Shown here in pieces: positions 55,833 to 64,000 of a stretch of DNA of 64,000 bases. Position numbers and translations under genes: made by a program. The stretch's first letter is position 1; every line of letters starts with the position of its first letter. The DNA is from Sulfurovum sp. TSL6 (GTDB lineage: Bacteria > Campylobacterota > Campylobacteria > Campylobacterales > Sulfurovaceae), in contig NZ_BPFJ01000003.1 of assembly GCF_019972115.1 (NCBI RefSeq), positions 186,001-250,000 of the forward strand, in the 5' to 3' direction. Under the pieces are notes generated by a model. The model was not told the origin of the DNA, searched no databases, and was given only the letters and a program-made list of their open reading frames with translations.

Positions 55833-56756
55833 ATGAAAAAACGACTTCTCTTATGGGGGCTACCCTTATTTATTGTTATCATCATTGTACTCATGGGTAT
55901 TGAGGAGAGTCGTACCTTTATGATAGCGTTATTTTTGAGAATCGTACTGTTTGTAAAGAAAAATTTTGTTGCGTTGCTGGCTGCATTTTTTCTTGTGAAG
56001 GGAAAGTTTATTCTAAAACTTTTTCTGAAAAAGATAGCTATACTTTCAGCCACCGGATTAGGGAAACGCTATGTGGTAGAAAAAGTGATCATGGGCAATG
56101 TCAAAACACATTTTTTAGATCATCTTTCTGATGATATCAAAAGGTTGGTCAGACATGCAAAAAAGAATTTTAAGAACTTTTCTTTAGTGAAAAAAATGAT
56201 GACTGTTTTTGTTTTTCTCGGCTCATTGGGTTTCATTGGTAAGTTCATGGGTGGGATGCTAGCTGTGAAAGTTTTTGTTGCAAAGGTATGGAGTTTTTTA
56301 CTGGCGATATTTCTTAAAGTAGGTACAGCAGTTACTTATTTCTTTACAGATTATTTATGGGGAAGTTGGCTTGCCCCTCTTGTTGAAGTAGTCATCTTTA
56401 CATGGTTGCTCTCATGGATGGAAAAAGTACCGTTTCTGGCCAGGGGATTACGTAAAATATATGCTTTTTTTGTATTTTGGTTTGGCTGGGTGGAGTATTA
56501 TGTGGAAAAGATATTTCATATTCCTCTCAAAGGATTTTTAAAGTGGCTGGTGAAAAAGATACAAAATAGTATTTATCATTTTATAGGAGTTGAAGGGGTA
56601 TCAGCATGGCAAAGATTAAAACAAAGAAGAACGCTCAATCCAAGTACTTACACACAGCTCTTAGAGAAACGCAACAAAAGAATGCAAGGGAAAAAAGAGG
56701 GTACATATATTTCTCATCATGAAGTGTTATTAGCAAAGAGAAAGCATCAAGAGTAA
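55833..56756 (+). CDS. Integral membrane protein of unknown function (second of a pair)
   Basis: A 307-residue, very basic membrane protein. Hydrophobic segments at about 5-20, 27-55, 123-140, 147-175 and 190-205 suggest five or more helices, with a Lys/Arg-rich C-terminus (KRRTLNPSTYTQLLEKRNK). No family recognised. It converges on the HugZ-like gene with two bases between stops. Confidence 0.65.
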   Translation: MKKRLLLWGLPLFIVIIIVLMGIEESRTFMIALFLRIVLFVKKNFVALLAAFFLVKGKFILKLFLKKIAILSATGLGKRYVVEKVIMGNVKTHFLDHLSDDIKRLVRHAKKNFKNFSLVKKMMTVFVFLGSLGFIGKFMGGMLAVKVFVAKVWSFLLAIFLKVGTAVTYFFTDYLWGSWLAPLVEVVIFTWLLSWMEKVPFLARGLRKIYAFFVFWFGWVEYYVEKIFHIPLKGFLKWLVKKIQNSIYHFIGVEGVSAWQRLKQRRTLNPSTYTQLLEKRNKRMQGKKEGTYISHHEVLLAKRKHQE

Positions 56757-56758
56757 AA

Positions 56759-57241
56759 CTATTTGTGGCCTTTGTCCCCGCTTCGTGTTACAAGCGTATT
56801 CATCTTTGGACCGCCTATATGGTAGGCTTCCCCAAATCCGAAGGTTGCTTCACCGTAAATGGGCTTGAGCGCATAAAGGTTAAAGTCTTTCATGCCCATA
56901 AGCATCGTGACCATATTGGCATCAAATTTATGTTGGAAATGTTTCATAATAGCGTTAAATCTCTCTTCATCTCTAGAGATAGAAGTGACATCGCATTGCA
57001 GTGAGATGCGTTTTCTTGCAAAGATATTTTCACTCTTGCTTTCATCTTCTATAAAAAGTGCAGAAGCCTGTGGTGTAGCTTGTAGGTTTTTTGCATGTGT
57101 GGCAATGCTGGAGATGAAGATATAGACGTGTTCCCCATCATAGTAAAAAGGTGCATAAGAGGAAAAAGGATAGCCATTACTGCCTTGTGTTCCTAGAACA
57201 ACACTCTGATATCCAGCCAATAGTTCTGTAAGTGTTTTCAT
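56759..57241 (-). CDS. HugZ-like pyridoxamine-5'-phosphate-oxidase-fold protein
   Basis: A 160-residue split-barrel flavin/haem-binding fold protein. The C-terminal order DFNLYALKPIYGEATFGFG then GGP and a final SGDKGHK resembles HutZ/HugZ haem-degrading proteins, in which a late histidine contacts haem. Haem breakdown for iron is therefore possible, but general FMN-binding relatives exist. It lies seven bases after smpB on the same strand. Confidence 0.75.
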   Translation of the reverse strand: MKTLTELLAGYQSVVLGTQGSNGYPFSSYAPFYYDGEHVYIFISSIATHAKNLQATPQASALFIEDESKSENIFARKRISLQCDVTSISRDEERFNAIMKHFQHKFDANMVTMLMGMKDFNLYALKPIYGEATFGFGEAYHIGGPKMNTLVTRSGDKGHK

Positions 57242-57248
57242 ACTGCTG

Positions 57249-57710
57249 TTAGTAATCTTTACTTTTCATCGCTTGCTGTGCTTCACGTTTGAGTGTTTTT
57301 TCTTTCATGTCGGCACGTTTGTCATGAAGTTTTTTACCTTTGGCGATCGCGATGCTTACTTTGGCGATGTTACGTTCATTGAAATAGATCATAAGTGGTA
57401 CGATGGTCAGGCCGTCTTTATGTACTTTGACATAGAGTTTTTCCAGCTGTTTTTTATGTAAAAGCAGTTTTCGTGGTGCACGTGTATCTGGAGTAAAATA
57501 TTTGCTTGCTGTTTCAAGGTGAGCAATATGGGCATTCATAAGATGCAGTTCACCTTGGATGAATCGGCAAAAAGCATCTGCAAGGTTGGCTCGTTTGGCA
57601 CGTAGAGCTTTGACTTCAGCACCTGAGAGTACAATACCCGCTTCAAACTTCTCAAGTATCTCATAGTCGTGTCGGGCTTTTTTGTTTTGTGCTATGATGT
57701 TGATAGCCAA
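57249..57710 (-). CDS. smpB: SsrA-binding protein
   Basis: A 153-residue SmpB that works with tmRNA to rescue stalled ribosomes. [22 protein letters not shown] and the basic C-terminal helix with KGKKLHDKR are standard. The tmRNA gene itself is not in this window. In Campylobacter smpB is often near ispE; here they are 5 kb apart. Confidence 0.96.
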   Translation of the reverse strand: MAINIIAQNKKARHDYEILEKFEAGIVLSGAEVKALRAKRANLADAFCRFIQGELHLMNAHIAHLETASKYFTPDTRAPRKLLLHKKQLEKLYVKVHKDGLTIVPLMIYFNERNIAKVSIAIAKGKKLHDKRADMKEKTLKREAQQAMKSKDY

Positions 57711-57758
57711 ATCGTTCCTTTAGTCTATATTTTCCAGAATTATATCATATAATTCACT

Positions 57759-58505
57759 ATGAATAATGTAGAAACAAACCCCTTGGAAATACTCTATCAA
57801 GATGAATATTTGGTTGCGATCAATAAACCATCAGGTTTGCTTGTACACAAGTCTCCCATAGACAAACATGAAACACAGTTTGCATTACAAATGGTACGTG
57901 ATCAGATAGGGCAGTATGTCTATCCCATACACCGTTTGGATAAACCGACTTCAGGGGTATTGCTTTTTGCATTGGATGCGCAAATGGCTCAGACGATGTC
58001 TCTTCTCTTTCGTTCATCACAGGTATATAAAGAGTACATTGCTGTCGTACGCGGGTTTACCGAAGATGAGTCACTGATAGACTATCCGCTTAAACAGATG
58101 TTAGATACCAAAGAGCAAAAGAAAAAAGGTATTACCAAAGAAGTACAAGAGGCACAAACGGCATATAAACGTATGGCTACAGTGGAGTTGCCTTTTCCCG
58201 TAAGCCGTTACCCTGTTGCACGCTACTCCTTGGTAAAACTTTTTCCGAAAACAGGAAGAAAACATCAGCTCAGACGACATATGAAACACATCTTTCATCC
58301 TATTGTAGGGGATACAAAACATGGGAGAGGTGAACATAATACACTTTTCCGTGAAAAGTATGCATGTCACAGGCTTCTGTTGCATGCAAACAGGATCTCA
58401 TTTAACCATCCTGTACATAAAGAAAAATTAGTCATAGATGCCATATTCGATGATACCTGGCAGAGATTATTTAAAGGATTCGGATGGGAGAAGGTCGTTT
58501 ATTAA
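57759..58505 (+). CDS. TruC-like tRNA pseudouridine synthase
   Basis: A 248-residue RluA-family enzyme without an S4 domain. HRLDKPTSGVLLFA holds the catalytic aspartate; PKTGRKHQLRRHMKHIFHPIVGD closes the domain. Length and the RHQLR-HM variant fit TruC, which modifies U65 of tRNA. It is divergent from smpB. Confidence 0.85.
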   Translation: MNNVETNPLEILYQDEYLVAINKPSGLLVHKSPIDKHETQFALQMVRDQIGQYVYPIHRLDKPTSGVLLFALDAQMAQTMSLLFRSSQVYKEYIAVVRGFTEDESLIDYPLKQMLDTKEQKKKGITKEVQEAQTAYKRMATVELPFPVSRYPVARYSLVKLFPKTGRKHQLRRHMKHIFHPIVGDTKHGRGEHNTLFREKYACHRLLLHANRISFNHPVHKEKLVIDAIFDDTWQRLFKGFGWEKVVY

Positions 58506-58577
58506 AGCAGTTGTACGCACTTACTATCCCATTAAAACATCACTACTCTATGAGGTATACTGTATCTTCTTCTATGG

Positions 58578-58583
58578 TATAAT
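58578..58583 (+). promoter_or_regulatory. Putative -10 box of the retropepsin/7TM/ATP-grasp cluster
   Basis: TATAAT lies 31 bases before ATG 58614. Confidence 0.45.
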
Positions 58584-58613
58584 GATAGGAATATTTAATA
58601 TGTGGAGCATAGA

Positions 58614-59180
58614 ATGATTTTACCAAGAAGATGGTATTACAGTGTACTATTTTTGTTTTTGTTTTGTACTGCATCTTTTATTGAAGCAAAAGAAGATACA
58701 GCAGTCTCACTAGAACAAAAAAACACGTATGTCAATCTAAATACCGAAAAACCAGATTCTAAGATAGTTATAGGTGCACTAGAGTATGTTCGACTTGTAC
58801 CTCCTAATGTGGTACTTAAAGCGCGAATTGACACAGGTGCAAAAACAACATCTATCGATGCACGGGACGTCACTCCTTTTGAACGTGATGGAAAACAGTG
58901 GGTGCGGTTTGTCTGTGTGTCCGGGGAAAAAGAGTATACGATCGAGAGAAAAGTGGTCAAAACAGTGCAGATCAAGCGTCATGGAGCAGAGTCACAAGAT
59001 CGTTATGTTGTAAAGATGCGTATCATACTTGGTAATGTATCTCAGCTTATCTCTGTGAACTTGAGTGATAGAGATGACTATAAATACCCTGTACTTATAG
59101 GACGTAATTTCTTACGCGATTTTTTTATGGTTGATGTTGCAAAAAAATATCAATTTAAACCTATGTCTTTACCTAAATAA
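58614..59180 (+). CDS. Retropepsin-like (PF05618-type) exported protease
   Basis: A 188-residue protein with an N-terminal hydrophobic signal/anchor (about 10-25). The domain from about residue 50 shows ARIDTGAKTTSIDA, with the Asp-Thr-Gly of retropepsin-like aspartic proteases, and PVLIGRNFLRDF; this family is often labelled ATP-dependent zinc protease. ATG 58614 with GGAG was preferred to GTG 58602. First gene of a three-gene set with the 7TM and ATP-grasp proteins. Confidence 0.85.
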   Translation: MILPRRWYYSVLFLFLFCTASFIEAKEDTAVSLEQKNTYVNLNTEKPDSKIVIGALEYVRLVPPNVVLKARIDTGAKTTSIDARDVTPFERDGKQWVRFVCVSGEKEYTIERKVVKTVQIKRHGAESQDRYVVKMRIILGNVSQLISVNLSDRDDYKYPVLIGRNFLRDFFMVDVAKKYQFKPMSLPK

Positions 59181-59191
59181 CAAGGAAACTC

Positions 59192-60721
59192 ATGTCTAGA
59201 AGATTTCAAGTATTACTTATTGCCCTGAGTTTGGCTTTTACAGGATTTTTTATTGTTTGGTATAAAGTCGGAGTACTAGGTATACCCTTCTTACCGCATG
59301 AAAAACGTTCAGTCTATAAAATTGGAGCAGAGATCTCTTTTGAAGGTAAGAATAAACCTGTTCTGGTATCCATGGCTTTACCAGAGCCTCAAGAAGGAAT
59401 TCAAATACTTTCTGAAGATGTTGCATCATCAGGTTTTGGTTATGCTGAAGCACAAACAGAAACAGGTAAAAGAGCAGAATGGAGTAAGCGAAATGTTTCA
59501 GGGCCTCAAATACTTTACTATTCCATTGAAGTCTTTATGGAACCAGGAGATTATAAACCCAAATTACCTCTTGTGTCTTATGAACAGAAGACTGAAACAC
59601 TGAGTGATCTTCCTGATACATTAAGAGATACAGCAAAAATTCTTCTGGATGATGTACGGTCCAGATCAGCAGATACACACTCATTTGCAGCACAATTGAT
59701 TCATGATTTCAATGCAAAAGAACCTTCCCAGGCAGTAAAAATACTGCTTGCACAAGGCGGAGAATCCAAATTTGAAATAATCTCCCGCCTTTTACGATAT
59801 AGAAAAATATTGGTACGAAAAATCCATGGACTCTATTTGGAGAGTGAACGACGCAATATTGCATTGACGCCTATGCTTGAAGTATATGATGGAAAGAAAT
59901 GGCAACTTTATGATTTAAAAAAAGGAAAAGTTACAAGGGATAAAAACTTTTTTATCTGGCAACATGGCGGTGATTCAGTGATTGAAGTCACTGGGGCAAC
60001 AAAATCCCATATACGCTTTTCACTCAATGAACGCCAAGTCCCGGTTGAATACCTTCTTGATAAACAAGAACTTCTAAAAAAAGCTGCGGTACTGGACTTT
60101 TCACTCTTCTCATTGCCTGTTTCAGAACAAAATGCATACAGGCATATACTATTGGTGCCTTTTGGCGCATTGGTGGTGGTATTACTAAGGATACTAGGAG
60201 GATTGAGAACATCAGGAACTTTCATGCCGGTTTTGATAGCTTTGGCTTTTATGGAAACAACATTATCTGCCGGACTGATCATGTTTATTTTGATCGTAGG
60301 AACTGGATTGGTTATTCGTTCTTATTTAAGCAGTCTAAACCTGTTACTGGTGGCAAGGATCTCAGCTGTGATGATCGTGGTTATTATGATCATGTCATTC
60401 ATGAGTATTTTAAGTTTTAAACTAGGGATCAAAGAAGTACTCACGGTGACATTTTTCCCTATGATCATCTTGGCCTGGACGATAGAAAGAATGTCTATAC
60501 TCTGGGAAGAGGAAGGTGCTAAAGAGGTTTTTATTCAAGGTGGTGGCTCTTTGATAGTAGCAATATTCGCTTATTTTGCAATGACCGATCCTTTTGTTTC
60601 GCATATTGCTTTTAATTTTCCAGAGTTACTTCTGGTAGTACTAGCATTGATCATTATGTTGGGACGCTATAGTGGTTACCGTATAAGCGAACTCATCCGC
60701 TTTAGATCCATGGTGGACTGA
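59192..60721 (+). CDS. Inactive transglutaminase-like domain fused to seven membrane helices
   Basis: A 509-residue membrane protein: one N-terminal helix (about 7-27), a periplasmic region of about 260 residues including the degenerate transglutaminase-like part (KILLAQGGESKFEIISRLLRYRKI, no Cys-His-Asp triad seen), then helices from about 310 to 500. This is the inactive transglutaminase/7TM protein that commonly accompanies a RimK-like ATP-grasp ligase and a retropepsin-like protease. Confidence 0.85.
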   Translation: MSRRFQVLLIALSLAFTGFFIVWYKVGVLGIPFLPHEKRSVYKIGAEISFEGKNKPVLVSMALPEPQEGIQILSEDVASSGFGYAEAQTETGKRAEWSKRNVSGPQILYYSIEVFMEPGDYKPKLPLVSYEQKTETLSDLPDTLRDTAKILLDDVRSRSADTHSFAAQLIHDFNAKEPSQAVKILLAQGGESKFEIISRLLRYRKILVRKIHGLYLESERRNIALTPMLEVYDGKKWQLYDLKKGKVTRDKNFFIWQHGGDSVIEVTGATKSHIRFSLNERQVPVEYLLDKQELLKKAAVLDFSLFSLPVSEQNAYRHILLVPFGALVVVLLRILGGLRTSGTFMPVLIALAFMETTLSAGLIMFILIVGTGLVIRSYLSSLNLLLVARISAVMIVVIMIMSFMSILSFKLGIKEVLTVTFFPMIILAWTIERMSILWEEEGAKEVFIQGGGSLIVAIFAYFAMTDPFVSHIAFNFPELLLVVLALIIMLGRYSGYRISELIRFRSMVD

Positions 60722-60724
60722 TAT

Positions 60725-61666
60725 ATGTTTGCTAATCCTTTTAAGCTTAAAAAGCTGGGCATATTGGGGATGAATAAACGCAACATCCATTATATAGGAG
60801 CACAAAATGATCGTAAGTACTACCCCTTAGTAGACAACAAGCTCAAGACCAAGGTGGTTGCCCAAAATGCAGGTATATCTGTGCCTAAATTACTTGTAAC
60901 TATCGAACGCCAGTCACAACTGCGTAACTTAAAAGATATGTTAACCGGTCTTGATAAATTTGCACTCAAACCTGCGCAAGGAAGTGGGGGAAAAGGTATT
61001 TTGGTGATCATAAAACGTGAAGGTGACGAATTTATTAAAGCAAATGGGCAGAGACTTGAACTTAGAGATATTCAGCGTGATATCTCAAATATTCTTAGCG
61101 GTCTCTATTCACTTGGAGGAAAACCTGATGTTGCTATGATAGAAACATTGGTAGAATTTGACCCTATTTTTGAACGTTACAGTTACGAAGGTGTTCCCGA
61201 TATCAGAGTCATAGTCTATAAAGGTTACCCAGCTATGGCTATGTTACGCTGTTCAACCAAAGAAAGTGATGGCAAAGCTAATCTACATCAAGGTGCAGTG
61301 GGTGTTGGTATTGATATGGAATCAGGAAAGTCACTTTTTTCTGTACAGCATGGTATGCCCGTAACACATCATCCCGATACAAAGTATGATTTTTCAGAGC
61401 TTGAAATACCGCATTGGGAGAAGATACTCACCCTGGCAGCATCATGCTATGAAGTCACCCATTTGGGATATTTGGGTGTGGATATCGTACTAGACAAAAA
61501 CTTAGGACCTTTGATCCTGGAGCTCAATGCCCGTCCCGGACTGGCAATACAAATTGCCAATAGAACAGGTGCAGTAAAACGCTATGATGTGATTGATAAT
61601 CAACCAGCAAATTTAGATGTGACGCAGAGAGTAAAATTCTCTATGAGCCATTTTGGTACGTCATGA
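60725..61666 (+). CDS. RimK-type ATP-grasp ligase (alpha-L-glutamate ligase-like)
   Basis: A 313-residue ATP-grasp enzyme expected to form amide or peptide bonds. The ATP loop FALKPAQGSGGKGILVI (about 79-95), the DIRVIVYKG segment and the metal-binding ELNARPGLAIQIANRTG near the C-terminus are clear. Substrate unknown; the family includes ligases that add glutamate. It follows the 7TM gene after three bases. Confidence 0.88.
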   Translation: MFANPFKLKKLGILGMNKRNIHYIGAQNDRKYYPLVDNKLKTKVVAQNAGISVPKLLVTIERQSQLRNLKDMLTGLDKFALKPAQGSGGKGILVIIKREGDEFIKANGQRLELRDIQRDISNILSGLYSLGGKPDVAMIETLVEFDPIFERYSYEGVPDIRVIVYKGYPAMAMLRCSTKESDGKANLHQGAVGVGIDMESGKSLFSVQHGMPVTHHPDTKYDFSELEIPHWEKILTLAASCYEVTHLGYLGVDIVLDKNLGPLILELNARPGLAIQIANRTGAVKRYDVIDNQPANLDVTQRVKFSMSHFGTS

Positions 61667-61696
61667 TAAAAGAAATTCAAAGGATGGAGATAAGTG

Positions 61697-61930
61697 ATGA
61701 GTGATGAACATAAAAACAATCCTTTGCACGGCATTAAACTCAAACAGATACTCGAAGAGTTGCAAGAAGAGTACGGTTGGGAACTGTTGGGACAGTTTGT
61801 AAACATACGATGTTTTAATTATGATCCCAGTACCAATTCATGTTTAAAATTCTTAAGAAAAACACCTTGGGCAAGAGATAAAGTTGAAGCGTTGTATCTG
61901 CTTATGCTAAAGAAGAAAGAAAAAGAGTGA
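61697..61930 (+). CDS. VF530-family DUF2132 DNA-binding-like protein
   Basis: A 77-residue protein. NPLHGIKLKQILEELQEEYGW and the CFNYDPSTNSCLKFLRKTPWARDKVEALYL stretch match the VF530 (DUF2132) family, for which DNA binding has been suggested. ATG 61697 with GGAG was preferred to GTG 61694. It may be the fourth cistron of the ATP-grasp cluster. Confidence 0.85.
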   Translation: MSDEHKNNPLHGIKLKQILEELQEEYGWELLGQFVNIRCFNYDPSTNSCLKFLRKTPWARDKVEALYLLMLKKKEKE

Positions 61931-61962
61931 TAGTGGCTTCTTTGCAAAAATCGTGTGTAAGA

Positions 61963-62925
61963 TCAATACGCTTTTAACGCATTATTGATCTGTATATAGG
62001 CCATCACAGGTGTCGTTTCAAAATAGGGTATATCGTATTTTCGTGCGAACTCTTTTGTCATCTTCTGTACTTTAAGGAGATTAAACCGTGGTGCTTTGGG
62101 AAAGAGATGGTGCTCTATCTGTGTATTGAGTCCGCCATAGAACCAGTGTATTAAAAAACCGCCTTTTAAAGAACGGCTTCCCCTCATCTGCAGTTCCATC
62201 CAAGAAACATTTTTGGCTTCCTCTTCATTCAATGTCTCACAGCCCAAGTGGTTGGTAATGAAACCAAAAGCAAGCCATGGAGAGAGCACAAAATTGAGTG
62301 TAAGTGCTACTATAAATGTATCAAGTGCACCTATCTGGTAGAGTAATGTTCCCCAAATGAGCGGCCAGTGAAGCAGCATAAGGGCAAACTCACCCCAGAG
62401 TTTTCGGGTGATCACAAATTTGTATGATTGCGCAATAAATGCAGGAAACATAAAAAACATCGCGCCCCAAAAGATGAGATGTTTATATTTTTTGATAAAA
62501 GGTTTGTTCCCTTTGTTTGGTGTAAATGCACCATCAAGCGCACGGATATCTGCATCTTTTTCTACGATGTTACAGTATGTATGATGGTTGACATTGTGTT
62601 TATAGTCCCACCATGAAGAGGAGTTGCTTAGTATGAGTGCTGAAAAAGGATAGCTGAGCTTTTTGGAAAGGGATTTATTTTTGAAATACTGCGTGTGCAA
62701 GATATCATGAGAAACAAATACGGCACGCGTGAAAAGCAAAGTGAGAAAGAGTCCTAAAAGTATGGGATGCCAAAATACTGCAGTTGCAAGTGCAGCTGTC
62801 ATAGAGACAAGAATAGCGAGCATTTCTATGCTACCGCGAACAGGTACACGCTCAAGCAGACCGGCATTACGTACTTGTTCTTTGAGTTCATCGAAATTAT
62901 AAGGATATTGGGGGAGTTTAGACAC
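61963..62925 (-). CDS. Membrane fatty acid desaturase
   Basis: A 320-residue membrane-bound di-iron desaturase. The three histidine boxes are visible: HDILH, HNVNHH and the late QIEHH, the last typical of acyl-lipid (delta-6/delta-9-like) desaturases. About four membrane helices lie between them. It introduces double bonds to keep membranes fluid, for example in cold conditions. Convergent with the VF530-like gene. Confidence 0.9.
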   Translation of the reverse strand: MSKLPQYPYNFDELKEQVRNAGLLERVPVRGSIEMLAILVSMTAALATAVFWHPILLGLFLTLLFTRAVFVSHDILHTQYFKNKSLSKKLSYPFSALILSNSSSWWDYKHNVNHHTYCNIVEKDADIRALDGAFTPNKGNKPFIKKYKHLIFWGAMFFMFPAFIAQSYKFVITRKLWGEFALMLLHWPLIWGTLLYQIGALDTFIVALTLNFVLSPWLAFGFITNHLGCETLNEEEAKNVSWMELQMRGSRSLKGGFLIHWFYGGLNTQIEHHLFPKAPRFNLLKVQKMTKEFARKYDIPYFETTPVMAYIQINNALKAY

Positions 62926-63025
62926 GATTATTTCTTTTTATTTAATTTGCGTATTATAACCAGTATAGGTTAATGGATTATGTCTTGGAGAAGATAGGTA
63001 CAACATACAATGACGATGTATCACT

Positions 63026-63928
63026 TTAAGCCAGACGAAAAAATGTACTTCCACTACCTGAAAAGAACCATCCTTCTTTAGCCTCTTTTTTTAACTCAGG
63101 ATACGCGATGAGTGCAGCCTTATAAAGATCATTCAGGATGATTGGATCTGCAATACTTTCGAGTAAAGTTTTTGAATCAAGTTTGTCCCATCCTATGAAA
63201 GAACTGAGGGTAATATCATCCAGAAGATGTTCTTTAAATGTTTTGTAGACCAGAGCAGTGTCACACCCTATCTCTGGGGTATAAAGTTCTAAAGATAGAG
63301 GTTCCTCCTCAAAAGGTTCAACGATCTCCCCAAAGCCGCTGACGTTTGCCGAGGCGTAATTGTAGATGAAAAAAGGGAGGTCCGCACCTATGGTACTTCC
63401 GAGTTTGGCAAGTTCTTCAGTACTGATGAGAAGGTTGCATACCTCTTTGACCAAACGCATGAAGGCTGCGGCATCAGAACTTCCTCCGCCTAAACCTGCC
63501 TGACTTGGAATACGTTTGGTGACGACGACTTTATGTTTATAAAAGAAGTTGAGTATATCTAAGTCACCGGTATAGTCGTTAAGTGCTTTGTAGGCTTTGA
63601 AAATGGTGTTTGATTCAAGAGGTACATTCTCACACCCTTCTATGGTAAACGTATCACATTCACAGGGTTCAAAGACAATAGTGTCATAGAGGTCTTCCAC
63701 ACACATAAAACGCGAGAGCAGGGTATGATAGCCATTTTCATGTCCAGTAATTTTTAAAAAAATATTGACTTTGGCATGGGCTCTGATACTGTATCCTGAA
63801 TCCGTTTTTTCTATAGTTGATGGTCTTCTATGTGTAGTAGAGGTATTGTCATTTCCGTTATTCATCCCTGCGGGAAGAGTATCGATATCCCAGTATCCAC
63901 CTTCATCACCACCTTCAAAACCACCCAT
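63026..63928 (-). CDS. ispE: 4-diphosphocytidyl-2-C-methyl-D-erythritol kinase with Gly-rich N-terminal extension
   Basis: A 300-residue GHMP kinase of the MEP isoprenoid pathway. The kinase begins at about residue 47 (SIRAHAKVNIFLKITG) and carries the ATP loop PSQAGLGGGSSDAAAFMRL. There is no start codon close to the usual beginning, so ATG 63928 with AAGGG is taken, giving about 45 extra residues rich in Gly, Asp and Asn (GGFEGGDEGGYWDIDTLP). A TATAAT box lies 34 bases upstream. Confidence 0.9.
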   Translation of the reverse strand: MGGFEGGDEGGYWDIDTLPAGMNNGNDNTSTTHRRPSTIEKTDSGYSIRAHAKVNIFLKITGHENGYHTLLSRFMCVEDLYDTIVFEPCECDTFTIEGCENVPLESNTIFKAYKALNDYTGDLDILNFFYKHKVVVTKRIPSQAGLGGGSSDAAAFMRLVKEVCNLLISTEELAKLGSTIGADLPFFIYNYASANVSGFGEIVEPFEEEPLSLELYTPEIGCDTALVYKTFKEHLLDDITLSSFIGWDKLDSKTLLESIADPIILNDLYKAALIAYPELKKEAKEGWFFSGSGSTFFRLA

Positions 63929-63961
63929 TAACAAAACCCTTTTTATAAAAATTGGATGCGT

Positions 63962-63967
63962 ATTATA
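63962..63967 (-). promoter_or_regulatory. Putative -10 box of ispE
   Basis: TATAAT on the minus strand, 34 bases before ATG 63928; it supports the long ispE start. Confidence 0.45.
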
Positions 63968-64000
63968 CTATAAAAAAGATTGGTAGTAAAACCTCACTGC

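Noticed and set aside
1-64000. CRISPR array, IS element or prophage
   Set aside because: No regularly spaced direct repeats, transposase, integrase or phage structural genes were seen in any frame.

Overview
The window looks like a chromosome segment of a Campylobacterota (Epsilonproteobacteria) bacterium, most like the Sulfurovum/Sulfurimonas group. The reasons are moderate-to-low GC, tightly packed short operons, the order ffh-rpsP-khpA-rimM-trmD-rplS, a Campylobacter-type purE next to glyQ, smpB and ispE of the same type, TATAAT -10 boxes with little conserved -35 signal, and Sox/DsrE-like sulfur proteins. The assignment is an inference from gene content. No tRNA, rRNA, IS element, prophage or CRISPR array was seen.

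Layout. 1-6.5 kb: end of a YraN-type gene, a PhyH-type dioxygenase, trxA-trxB-dapB-purF, hisIE (minus), and a second 2-oxoglutarate/Fe(II) oxygenase preceded by a translationally coupled 15-codon leader ORF. 6.5-14 kb: an SPFH protein and ilvE (minus), a PDC/Cache-like membrane protein, an aldehyde dehydrogenase, DUF420, DUF523 and an HtrA-like protease. 14-17 kb: a HemD-like protein with an unusual N-terminus, and a divergent periplasmic pair (a Cys-containing protein and a DsrE-like protein) around a perfect 17-bp inverted repeat, then bcp. 17-22 kb: rpsB-tsf, a LolD-like ATPase with a 41-residue membrane protein, prfB, panC. 22-30 kb: cell wall and division genes ftsI, ftsW, murG, then a lipoprotein and alaS. 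30-37 kb: maf, a BioF-like enzyme, PBP1A, a DsbA-like protein, an antiporter, mntP. 37-43 kb: glnA, a PHP phosphatase, and a 1005-residue exported mosaic protein that joins RTX-like, LVIVD propeller, ankyrin, SoxZ-like and SoxY-like regions. 43-50 kb: U32 protein, a purE paralogue, glyQ, purK-purE, Nif3, a zinc-ribbon coiled-coil protein, waaA. 50-57 kb: a pseudouridine synthase, ffh, the rpsP-rplS operon and two unknown membrane proteins. 57-64 kb: a HugZ-like protein, smpB, a TruC-like synthase, a three-gene retropepsin/7TM/ATP-grasp cluster, a VF530-like protein, a fatty acid desaturase and ispE.

How the genes work together. Most of the window is housekeeping: translation (S2, EF-Ts, RF2, AlaRS, GlyRS alpha, SRP54, S16, RimM, TrmD, L19, SmpB), purine and amino-acid synthesis (PurF, PurK, two PurE, HisIE, DapB, IlvE, GlnA) and envelope building (FtsI, FtsW, MurG, PBP1A, WaaA). 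Three ribosome/SRP promoters share an almost identical -10/discriminator block.

The most unusual content is (1) the SoxZ/SoxY-bearing mosaic protein at 39789-42806; (2) a dispersed intergenic element of about 77-118 bp in three copies (30417-30494 inverted, 50335-50411, 51259-51376), whose three hairpins show compensatory base changes; (3) the coupled leader ORF at 5742-5789; (4) the operator-like inverted repeat at 15722-15760; and (5) mntP flanked by two hairpins sharing the same 12-base arm.
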